Below, piece by piece: positions 1 through 4,338 of a stretch of DNA of 7,674 bases. The stretch's first letter is position 1. Each line of letters starts with the position of its first letter. Location of the stretch: assembly GCA_904501895.1 (NCBI GenBank), contig CAJGCX010000081.1, positions 1 to 7,674 on the forward strand. Direction: 5' to 3'. The notes under the pieces were generated by a model. It was not told the DNA's origin, did no database searches, and was given only the letters and a program-made list of their open reading frames with translations. Source of the stretch: Clostridiaceae bacterium. Its GTDB lineage: Bacteria > Bacillota > Clostridia > Oscillospirales > Acutalibacteraceae. The position numbers were made by a program, and so were the translations under genes.

Positions 1-620
1 ACAGCGTAGGTGATGATTGAATAAAGTGGCAGTTCCCAGCTGTTGAAAACGATACCTATTATAATATAGAGAATTATATTGTAAATCATTACAAATGTAC
101 CAACGGTCATATTGAGTTTTTTCGAGAAAATGACAGCCATAACCTCCACTCCGTCAATAGCACCACCATAACGGATAGTAAGACCACTGCCCACACCTGA
201 AATAAGACCGCCGAAAATTGCGCAAAGGACTAAATCCTTTCCTGCAAATGGTGATGATACTGACACATCAACAGGTAGAATGTCTGTAATCACAAAAGAG
301 GAAAGGGAATAAATGGTTACAGCCCATATTGAATAAACGGTAAATTGAAGTCCTTGTTTTTTAAGACCTATTAAAAAAAGGGGGATGTTAAGAAGGACAA
401 GAAAGAATGAAAGATTGAATTCTTCGGGTGTAATTTGCCATAAAAGCATTGATGTACCTGAAATTCCGCTGTCGTAAAGGTTGACGGGTGCTAAAAACAT
501 TGTAACACCTATTGAATTTATAATACCCGCAACAAAAAGAATAAGAAAATTCTTGATTTTCAACCCCTTCAAATCCGTTACAATATTATTTTTAAGCTTG
601 TTAATGTCGATTTTTTTCAT
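1..620 (-). CDS. YitT family integral membrane protein, 3'-truncated by window edge
   Basis: The frame read leftwards from the ATG at 620 stays open to the window edge, giving the first ~206 residues. It starts MKKIDINKLKNN, a basic cytosolic tail, followed by several hydrophobic segments. The first is NFLILFVAGIINSIGVTMFL, which leads into APVNLYDSGISG. A glycine-rich stretch near residues 143-170 (GGLISGVGSGLTIRYGG, then AIDGVEVMAVIFSKK) matches the hallmark of YitT/DUF161 proteins, where a G-rich loop precedes a GGxDxxA-like segment. Family members are ~280 residues, so the last membrane segments and the soluble DUF2179 domain should lie outside the window. A good ribosome binding site (AGGAGA, complement of 626-631) sits 5 bases before the ATG. 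The family is a multi-pass membrane protein of unknown or poorly defined transport role; no substrate can be read from the sequence. It is separated from the upstream peptide gene by a terminator, so it is probably transcribed independently. Confidence 0.88.
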   Translation of the reverse strand, partial: MKKIDINKLKNNIVTDLKGLKIKNFLILFVAGIINSIGVTMFLAPVNLYDSGISGTSMLLWQITPEEFNLSFFLVLLNIPLFLIGLKKQGLQFTVYSIWAVTIYSLSSFVITDILPVDVSVSSPFAGKDLVLCAIFGGLISGVGSGLTIRYGGAIDGVEVMAVIFSKKLNMTVGTFVMIYNIILYIIIGIVFNSWELPLYSIITYA

Positions 621-641
621 TGTTATCTCCTGAGACCAGAT

Positions 642-647
642 ATTATA
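642..647 (-). promoter_or_regulatory. Possible -10 element for the yitT-like gene
   Basis: The minus strand carries a perfect TATAAT (complement of 642-647) 21 bases before the ATG. The expected -35 position falls in the T-tail and stem of the upstream terminator and reads poorly (GTCCGC). The implied leader would be only ~15 bases. This is a weak promoter call based on the -10 alone. Confidence 0.35.
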
Positions 648-652
648 TAGTG

Positions 653-686
653 AAAAGAAAAAAAGCGGACATCCGAAGATATCCGC
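653..686 (-). terminator. Rho-independent terminator of the small peptide gene
   Basis: On the minus strand GCGGATATC pairs with GATGTCCGC (complement of 678-686 and 665-673) around a TTCG tetraloop closed by C-G. A T7-C-T4 tract follows (complement of 653-664). The single non-Watson-Crick pair is a G-U wobble only on the minus strand (it is C-A on the plus strand), which fixes the direction. It begins 18 bases after the peptide gene's stop codon. Confidence 0.9.
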
Positions 687-704
687 ATTTTTAAAATGTG
701 CTTC

Positions 705-893
705 TTATTTGAAAAGTAAGCCAGCGATTTCGCCGATGAAACCAAGAATATCATCGAGAACACTGAGGATAGCATCGAGAAGTGTATCTGTGTTGTCAGG
801 AAGTACTTCTGGTACTGTTGGTGCTGCGAAAACAGTGATACCCATTACACAAACCATTACAGCTGCTATGATTGTTGTGAGTGTCTTTTTCAT
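705..893 (-). CDS. Small secreted acidic peptide with heptad-patterned helix (unknown family)
   Basis: This 62-residue product has a clear Sec signal peptide: MKK, a hydrophobic core at residues 4-21, then VFA before a likely cleavage at residue 23 or 24. The mature part is ~39 residues with seven Asp/Glu and one Lys (C-terminal), so strongly acidic. From residue 37 on, L39, I42, L46, I49, I53, I56 and L60 follow perfect 3-4 spacing, an amphipathic or coiled-coil-like helix. The segments LLDAIL and VLDDIL form a 7-residue internal repeat, visible in DNA as CATCGAGAA at 752-760 and 773-781. The ATG at 893 is preferred because AAAGGA (complement of 903-908) lies 9 bases upstream; a TTG at 911 would place that ribosome binding site inside the coding sequence. 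The gene is monocistronic, with its own consensus promoter and terminator. Function is unknown; a membrane-active, self-assembling or signalling peptide is possible but is inference. Confidence 0.78.
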   Translation of the reverse strand: MKKTLTTIIAAVMVCVMGITVFAAPTVPEVLPDNTDTLLDAILSVLDDILGFIGEIAGLLFK

Positions 894-921
894 TGAAATC
901 AATCCTTTCAAAAATATAAAA

Positions 922-942
922 TTTGTATTTCCTCAATACAAA
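922..942 (-). promoter_or_regulatory. Leader hairpin with GAGGA loop before the peptide gene
   Basis: In the ~59-nt leader of the peptide transcript, TTTGTATT pairs perfectly with AATACAAA (8 bp) around the loop GAGGA, with G-U pairs able to extend it. The loop is a ribosome-binding-like motif, but it lies too far from the start (the true site is at 903-908). The hairpin is seen directly; a role such as mRNA stabilisation or protein binding is inference. Confidence 0.45.
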
Positions 943-958
943 CCCTTTTAACACAAAT

Positions 959-987
959 ATTATATCTAAAACTTATTATGTTGTCAA
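959..987 (-). promoter_or_regulatory. Perfect sigma-A promoter of the peptide gene
   Basis: On the minus strand TTGACA (complement of 982-987) and TATAAT (complement of 959-964) are both exact consensus hexamers, separated by exactly 17 bases. Transcription should start near 952, giving a leader of about 59 bases. This predicts strong, largely constitutive expression. Confidence 0.92.
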
Positions 988-1121
988 GAAAATGGACGTT
1001 AAAATAATACGAAATACTTGATTTTGAACACAACTCATATGATGTGAATAGTATTCCTATGTTTAATTTTATTATTTCTGAAGAGAATATATGTATAAAT
1101 ATTTAATGTAGAGGTGTAATT

Positions 1122-1310
1122 ATGTTTTTTGGAAAAAACAGAAAGAAAGATAAAGAAAAGAAGACACGGAAGGAAATTCAACGCATAAGCGAAGAAATTT
1201 CAAAAATATGGAATAGTGAAGAGGATACTAAACGATTTGATATAAACGGAAGCTACACAGGAAATCCTAAAAACGACGATGTGCCTGTGCAGGATGCTGA
1301 CGATTTATAG
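1122..1310 (+). CDS. Small charged hypothetical protein with C-terminal SYTG...QDADDL tail
   Basis: This 62-residue protein is preceded by AGAGGTG (1110-1116), 5 bases before the ATG. The first half is very basic (MFFGKNRKKDKEKKTRKE) and the second half is acidic, ending in DVPVQDADDL. There is no signal peptide or membrane segment, so it is probably cytosolic. Residues 43-62 (GSYTGNP, then a charged linker, then PVQDADDL) look like a short conserved tail that I associate with many small clostridial proteins of unknown function; that association is from memory and is not proven here. No terminator is evident in 1311-1366, and azlC downstream has its own promoter. Upstream, no convincing promoter was found (TTGAAC at 1024-1029 lacks a good -10). 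Function is unknown. Confidence 0.72.
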   Translation: MFFGKNRKKDKEKKTRKEIQRISEEISKIWNSEEDTKRFDINGSYTGNPKNDDVPVQDADDL

Positions 1311-1366
1311 ACATAATATGAAAAAATATAATATATAAAATTCATCCTGATAATCGCAAAAAGCTA

Positions 1367-1395
1367 TTGACTTTATTTATTTAAAGTGGTAAAAT
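1367..1395 (+). promoter_or_regulatory. Sigma-A promoter (extended -10) of azlCD
   Basis: TTGACT (1367-1372) and TAAAAT (1390-1395) are separated by 17 bases. A TG dinucleotide at 1387-1388, one base before the -10, makes it an extended -10 promoter. Transcription would start near 1402. The GTG at 1386-1388, the farthest upstream possible start of the azlC frame, is therefore inside the promoter and cannot be translated from this transcript. Confidence 0.8.
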
Positions 1396-1402
1396 CAATC
1401 TC

Positions 1403-1408
1403 GGTGAT
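1403..1408 (+). promoter_or_regulatory. Ribosome binding site that fixes a TTG start for azlC
   Basis: GGTGAT is complementary to the 16S rRNA tail (part of GGAGGTGAT), with its GG ending 8 bases before the TTG at 1413. No comparable site precedes the GTG codons at 1386 or 1404. It would sit almost at the 5' end of the transcript, implying a leader of only ~11 bases. Confidence 0.6.
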
Positions 1409-1412
1409 TATT

Positions 1413-2138
1413 TTGGAAAAGAAAAACACATATAAGGCAGCTTACAAGGCTGCTTTTCCTCATACTCTTCCTGTAATGACAGGCTATCTTTTTATAGGCA
1501 TAGCCTTTGGTGTTATGTTTGCTGATAAGGGATATAATTTCCTGTGGGCGGGACTTATGAGCCTTCTGGTATATGCAGGGTCAGGGCAGTATCTTGCAGT
1601 TAATTTTTTTGACCCTTCAGTAAGTCTTTTTCAGGTTGTGTTTTTGACTTTTATGGTTAATGTCCGTCATATTTTCTACGGGCTTTCACTGCTTGATAAG
1701 TTTAAGGTGTCAGGCAAAAAGAAGCCATATATGATTTTTTCATTGACAGACGAAACATATTCACTTTATTTCCTAACAAAAACACCACCTGATGTTGATG
1801 AGGGTAAATTTCTTTTTGCACTTGCAACTCTTGACCAGTCATATTGGATAATCGGCTCAATAATAGGCGCTGTGGCAGGCACTCTTATACCATTTGACTC
1901 TACGGGTATCGATTTTGCAATGACAGCCTTGTTTATTGTCATTTTTGTTGAACAATGGTTTGAAAAGAAAAATCGTTTTCCTGCTGTTGTCGGTGTGCTT
2001 GCAAGTATCGTAAGTCTTCTTGTCTTCGGTAAAGAAAGCTTCATTTTACCGGCTATGATTGTGATTATGATTGTTCTTCTCTCAAGTCACAGAATTGAAG
2101 AAAAGAAAAAGGCAGAGGAGGTAAAGGATAATGAGTAA
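1413..2138 (+). CDS. azlC: AzlC family branched-chain amino acid exporter, large subunit
   Basis: AzlC pairs with AzlD to export branched-chain amino acids; in Bacillus azlCD confers 4-azaleucine resistance, and the related E. coli pair YgaZH exports valine. From the TTG at 1413 the protein has 241 residues, the usual family length, and begins MEKKNTYKAAYKAAFPHTLP, as is typical of AzlC. Family signatures are visible: GSGQYLAVN, FMVNVRHIFYG, SLTDETYSL, DQSYWIIGSIIGA and IDFAMTALFIVIFVEQW, spread over multiple membrane segments. The C-terminus is a charged cytosolic tail (EEKKKAEEVKDNE). The frame is open further upstream to a GTG at 1386, but that codon belongs to the promoter. The stop overlaps the azlD start by 8 bases, so the two are translationally coupled. 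No Lrp-like azlB regulator is in the window. Confidence 0.93.
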   Translation: MEKKNTYKAAYKAAFPHTLPVMTGYLFIGIAFGVMFADKGYNFLWAGLMSLLVYAGSGQYLAVNFFDPSVSLFQVVFLTFMVNVRHIFYGLSLLDKFKVSGKKKPYMIFSLTDETYSLYFLTKTPPDVDEGKFLFALATLDQSYWIIGSIIGAVAGTLIPFDSTGIDFAMTALFIVIFVEQWFEKKNRFPAVVGVLASIVSLLVFGKESFILPAMIVIMIVLLSSHRIEEKKKAEEVKDNE

Positions 2139-2475
2139 CCTTCCTGTTTCATTCTGGCGTTCAGTTGTAATAATACTGCTTGTTGCAGTAACTACATTCG
2201 CAACACGAGCAATTCCTTTTATTCTTTTCCCAGAGGGTAAGGAAATTCCGAAGGCAGTTCAGTATCTTGGAAAGGTCCTTCCACCTGCAGTAATTGGTAT
2301 GCTCGTTGTCTATTGCTTCAAAAGTATGAATATTACATCTGCACCATTCGGATTGCCTGAAATAATCGCAGGTATTGTGGTGGCATTACTTCATGTATGG
2401 AAGCGGAATAATCTGTTAAGCATCGGAATGGGCACAATTCTCTATATGGTGCTTGTGCAGTATGTTTTTGTGTAA
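2131..2475 (+). CDS. azlD: AzlD family branched-chain amino acid transport protein, small subunit
   Basis: This 114-residue membrane protein is the small partner of AzlC. It carries the family signatures TRAIPFILFP (residues ~26-35), YLGKVLPPAVIGMLVVYC (~45-62), GLPEIIAG, and ALLHVWKRNNLLSIGMGT followed by an IxYMxLVQ-like C-terminus. About four hydrophobic segments are visible, as expected. AGGAGGT (2116-2122), inside the end of azlC, lies 8 bases before the ATG, and the ATG overlaps the azlC stop (ATGAGTAA). A terminator follows 27 bases after the stop, so azlCD is a two-gene operon. Confidence 0.94.
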   Translation: MSNLPVSFWRSVVIILLVAVTTFATRAIPFILFPEGKEIPKAVQYLGKVLPPAVIGMLVVYCFKSMNITSAPFGLPEIIAGIVVALLHVWKRNNLLSIGMGTILYMVLVQYVFV

Positions 2476-2502
2476 TTTGTTAGATTTGTATAAACGACAT
2501 TT

Positions 2503-2530
2503 TGACGGGATTAAATTCCCGTCATTTTCT
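2503..2530 (+). terminator. Rho-independent terminator of azlCD
   Basis: TGACGGGA (2503-2510) pairs with TCCCGTCA (2517-2524) around a 6-base loop, followed by TTTTCT. The stem is 8 bp and GC-rich in an AT-rich region, directly after azlD. Confidence 0.85.
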
Positions 2531-2570
2531 TACTCTAAAATCCCTTATATATAATAGTATAGGAAAAATG

Positions 2571-2598
2571 TGCATAAATTTATGTATATTTGCATAAA
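2571..2598. repeat. Direct repeat TGCATAAA and palindrome CATAAATTTATG
   Basis: TGCATAAA occurs at 2571-2578 and again at 2591-2598, exactly 20 bases (two helical turns) apart. The first copy is part of a perfect 12-bp palindrome, CATAAATTTATG (2573-2584). A TATAAT (2550-2555) lies just upstream, though with a poor -35. This arrangement is compatible with a regulator binding site, but the AT-rich composition makes chance palindromes likely. Confidence 0.35.
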
Positions 2599-2644
2599 AT
2601 ACTCACATGAAAAGTAAAAAAATGGCTTGTTTTTTCTGAAATTT

Positions 2645-2661
2645 TGTAACCATTTTGTAAT
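2645..2661 (+). promoter_or_regulatory. Candidate WalR (YycF) binding site
   Basis: TGTAAC-CATTT-TGTAAT matches exactly the published WalR/YycF recognition pattern TGTWAH-N5-TGTWAH, seen as a 9-bp direct repeat (ATTTTGTAA at 2641 and 2652) with 11-bp period. WalR controls cell-wall hydrolases in Firmicutes, including 3D-domain proteins such as YocH, and the next gene encodes a 3D-domain cell-wall protein. The site is ~190-205 bases upstream of the transcription start predicted from the best promoter, further than usual, so direct control needs testing. Confidence 0.5.
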
Positions 2662-2711
2662 AATTTAAAAAAATTTTACTTTTCTCACAAAAAAATTAAT
2701 TTAAAAAGCAT

Positions 2712-2737
2712 AAAAACCCCAATATATTGTGGTTTTT
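2712..2737. repeat. 26-bp near-perfect inverted repeat
   Basis: AAAAACC (2712-2718) pairs with GGTTTTT (2731-2737); after one C/T mismatch the core CAATATATTG is itself palindromic. It could be a hairpin with a weak bidirectional terminator character, or an operator. The sequence does not distinguish these. Confidence 0.4.
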
Positions 2738-2757
2738 AGAGCACTCATTGTCTATTA

Positions 2758-2772
2758 AGTCAAAAATTGACT
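2758..2772. repeat. Inverted repeat AGTCAA-AAA-TTGACT
   Basis: A perfect 6-bp inverted repeat with a 3-base centre. Its right arm TTGACT within AAAAATTGACT resembles the true -35 region at 2816-2821 (AAAAATTTGACT), suggesting a duplicated promoter-like or operator-like element. No good -10 follows it (TACACA at 2790-2795). Confidence 0.3.
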
Positions 2773-2775
2773 CTG

Positions 2776-2800
2776 TTTTTTGTGAAATGTACACAAAAAA
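2776..2800. repeat. Perfect 9-bp inverted repeat TTTTTTGTG-N7-CACAAAAAA
   Basis: TTTTTTGTG (2776-2784) and CACAAAAAA (2792-2800) are exact reverse complements around a 7-base spacer, ending 15 bases upstream of the -35 at 2816. A third related copy, TCACAAAAAAA, lies at 2685-2695. The location just upstream of a promoter fits an operator; no specific regulator is recognised. Confidence 0.4.
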
Positions 2801-2815
2801 TGAATTTTTAAAAAT

Positions 2816-2844
2816 TTGACTTTTCTTTTTGCTATGAATATAAT
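2816..2844 (+). promoter_or_regulatory. Sigma-A promoter of the 3D-domain cell-wall gene
   Basis: TTGACT (2816-2821) and TATAAT (2839-2844) are separated by exactly 17 bases. The start near 2851 gives a leader of ~122 nt beginning GGTCACAAAGCG. Confidence 0.85.
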
Positions 2845-2850
2845 CTTCAA

Positions 2851-2972
2851 GGTCACAAAGCGAGAATAACGGTCGCAGTTTTAGGTGAGGATTGATTCGG
2901 CTTTTCCAAGCTTCGGATTGAAACGAGCCCTTTAAACAATTAAAGGTTAACGCGACTTATTAAAGGAGCAGA
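2851..2972 (+). promoter_or_regulatory. Structured 5' leader, possible riboswitch or translational switch
   Basis: The leader can fold as a three-stem junction. P1 pairs AATAA-(CG)-GTCGC (2865-2876) with GCGACTTATT (2952-2961). P2 is 2894-2919, 10 bp with a 2-base bulge and a TTCC loop. P3 pairs CCTTTAA (2929-2935) with TTAAAGG (2940-2946) around ACAA. A second TTAAAGG (2960-2966) overlaps the ribosome binding site AAAGGAG (2962-2968), so CCTTTAA could instead mask it; a local hairpin GCGA (2860-2863) with TCGC (2873-2876) would compete with P1. No terminator is present, so control would be at translation. Genes of this type often follow c-di-AMP (ydaO) riboswitches, and short pieces here (GGTGA; CGAGCCC; TTAACGCGAC near the 3' end) recall that class. 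However, the full consensus is not visible, so the class is left open. Confidence 0.5.
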
Positions 2973-4247
2973 ATGATGAATCAAAATATTAAAGGGCAGG
3001 TAAAGGCTACTCAGAAAACAGCTTTCCGAGTTATTGCTATTATTATGGCTTTTGTCATTTTATTTGCAGGTACAGCTTTTGCAGCCACAAGTGAGGTTTC
3101 AACATATATCGTTGATATTTACGAAGGCTCACAGGTAACAAGAATTGAAACTACTGAAACAGTAGCTGAAAAGGTTGTTGCCGAAGCAGGAATTCAGTTG
3201 TCCGATGATGATAAGCTTTTACTTGATGGTTTTAAACCTGGTGAGGACAGCAGAATTGTAATTTATCGTGCAAGTCTTGTAACATTCGTGCACACAAACG
3301 GAAAAACATTAAAAACAATGTTTGCAGGAACAGTAGCAGAGCTTATTGAAAGTCAGGGTGTAACTCTTACTGACAAAATCTTCTCAAGTGTCAACGTAAA
3401 CGCTGTTGTGACAGACAATTTAAAGGTTGAAATTATTAGCGCTTATGACATAATAATCAACGTTGACGGTGAACAGAAATCAGTTAAGACTACAGCTAGA
3501 ACAGTAGGCGAGCTTCTTGAGGAACAGAAAATTGTTCTCGATGAGGATGATGAGGTTGTTCCTACAGCAGATACAGAGCTTTCAAATAATTTGACTGTTG
3601 ATGTTCTTCGTGTTGAATTTGTAACACGTGAAGAAACTGAAAGCATACCATTCACATCTGAAAAGGTTAATTCTTCAGCACTTAAGAAGGGTGTTCAGAA
3701 GACTGCACAAAAGGGTGTTAATGGTGAAAAGTTAATTACCTATAAGGATAAGGTTGTAAACGGCGTTGTTGAATCAACAGAAACAGTTGGTGAAACAGTT
3801 ACAAAGGAACCAATCAAGGAAATTATCAAGGTTGGTACTCTTGTAAAAGAGCCTACAATAAAATTAGGTAACAACAAGATTGAGAAGAATGGCAACCCGA
3901 TTTCAGAGGTTCCACTTCCATCAGAATATACTATTGGTGACAATAATGTCCCAACAGAGTATAAATACACAATTAAGGGTAGAGCAGCTGCTTATTGTAT
4001 CCCGGGTGGTACAACATCAACCGGCAGACCTGCAAAGCCTGGCCACATTGCAGTTAATCCAAATCAGATTCCATATGGTACAGAAATGTGGATTGTATCA
4101 GATGACGGTGTTGTTTACGGATATGCAATAGCTGCCGATACAGGTGGATTTGTTAAAAAAGGATATTTCACTTGTGACCTTTATATGAATAGTACAGAGC
4201 AGTGCTATCAGTGGGGCGACAGAGGCGTTACAATTTATGTATTATAA
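2973..4247 (+). CDS. Secreted DUF348-G5-3D domain cell-wall protein (YabE-like)
   Basis: This 424-residue exported protein is probably a peptidoglycan-active enzyme of the YabE type. Residues 1-38 are a signal peptide or anchor (basic to R19, hydrophobic 20-37, AFA cleavage motif). Three DUF348 repeats follow at ~45-86, 99-140 and 156-197, a G5 domain at ~207-290, and a 3D domain at 331-424 containing ADTGG (D389), CDLYM (D402) and WGDRGVTIYV (D416), the three aspartates that name the domain. The 3D fold is a double-psi barrel related to MltA lytic transglycosylases; cleavage of glycan strands is inferred from the family. ATG codons occur at 2973 and 2976; AAAGGAG (2962-2968) is 4 and 7 bases away respectively, so the second may be used. 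It is monocistronic, with its own promoter, structured leader, candidate WalR box and strong terminator. Confidence 0.92.
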   Translation: MMNQNIKGQVKATQKTAFRVIAIIMAFVILFAGTAFAATSEVSTYIVDIYEGSQVTRIETTETVAEKVVAEAGIQLSDDDKLLLDGFKPGEDSRIVIYRASLVTFVHTNGKTLKTMFAGTVAELIESQGVTLTDKIFSSVNVNAVVTDNLKVEIISAYDIIINVDGEQKSVKTTARTVGELLEEQKIVLDEDDEVVPTADTELSNNLTVDVLRVEFVTREETESIPFTSEKVNSSALKKGVQKTAQKGVNGEKLITYKDKVVNGVVESTETVGETVTKEPIKEIIKVGTLVKEPTIKLGNNKIEKNGNPISEVPLPSEYTIGDNNVPTEYKYTIKGRAAAYCIPGGTTSTGRPAKPGHIAVNPNQIPYGTEMWIVSDDGVVYGYAIAADTGGFVKKGYFTCDLYMNSTEQCYQWGDRGVTIYVL

Positions 4248-4253
4248 AAATTT

Positions 4254-4278
4254 GGAGAGTGAAAACTCTCCTTTTTTT
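4254..4278 (+). terminator. Rho-independent terminator after the 3D-domain gene
   Basis: GGAGAGT (4254-4260) pairs perfectly with ACTCTCC (4265-4271) around a GAAA tetraloop, followed by seven Ts (4272-4278). It starts 7 bases after the stop codon. Confidence 0.95.
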
Positions 4279-4279
4279 A

Positions 4280-4307
4280 TTGCATTTCAGTATGTTTATG
4301 ATAAAAT
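4280..4307 (+). promoter_or_regulatory. Probable promoter of the nnr-lipoprotein(-mazF) unit
   Basis: TTGCAT (4280-4285), a 16-base spacer and TAAAAT (4302-4307), with TG at 4299-4300 forming an extended -10. The start is expected near 4314, 25 bases before the nnr ATG. It lies immediately after the preceding terminator, as a new transcription unit requires. Confidence 0.6.
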
Positions 4308-4338
4308 GTAAATATACTTATGTGTAGGGCGTGAAATA

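Noticed and set aside
709..951. 80-codon plus-strand frame opposite the secreted peptide gene
   Set aside because: It has no ribosome binding site, has an unlikely Ser/Ile/Lys-rich composition, and runs through the promoter and leader of the peptide gene, whose signal peptide, promoter and terminator all agree on the minus strand.
1386..1412. GTG 1386 as the start of azlC
   Set aside because: The codon lies inside an extended -10 promoter and has no ribosome binding site; TTG 1413 has one and yields the usual AzlC N-terminus.
2568..2597. Nine-residue open frame after AGGAAAA
   Set aside because: It is too short and AT-driven, overlaps the palindrome and direct repeat, and shows no coding signal beyond a start and stop.
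2831..2972. Firm call of a ydaO/c-di-AMP riboswitch
   Set aside because: Only fragments resemble the class (GGTGA, CGAGCCC, TTAACGCGAC). The conserved GGGGGAACC and CAGCUAACCUCG blocks are not found, and the best P1 pairs different segments. It was kept as an unassigned structured leader.
3443..3970. Antisense frames inside the 3D-domain gene, and similar ones opposite nnr and mazF
   Set aside because: These Ser/Thr/Val-rich shadow frames lie opposite clearly identified genes, with no ribosome binding sites or recognisable domains.
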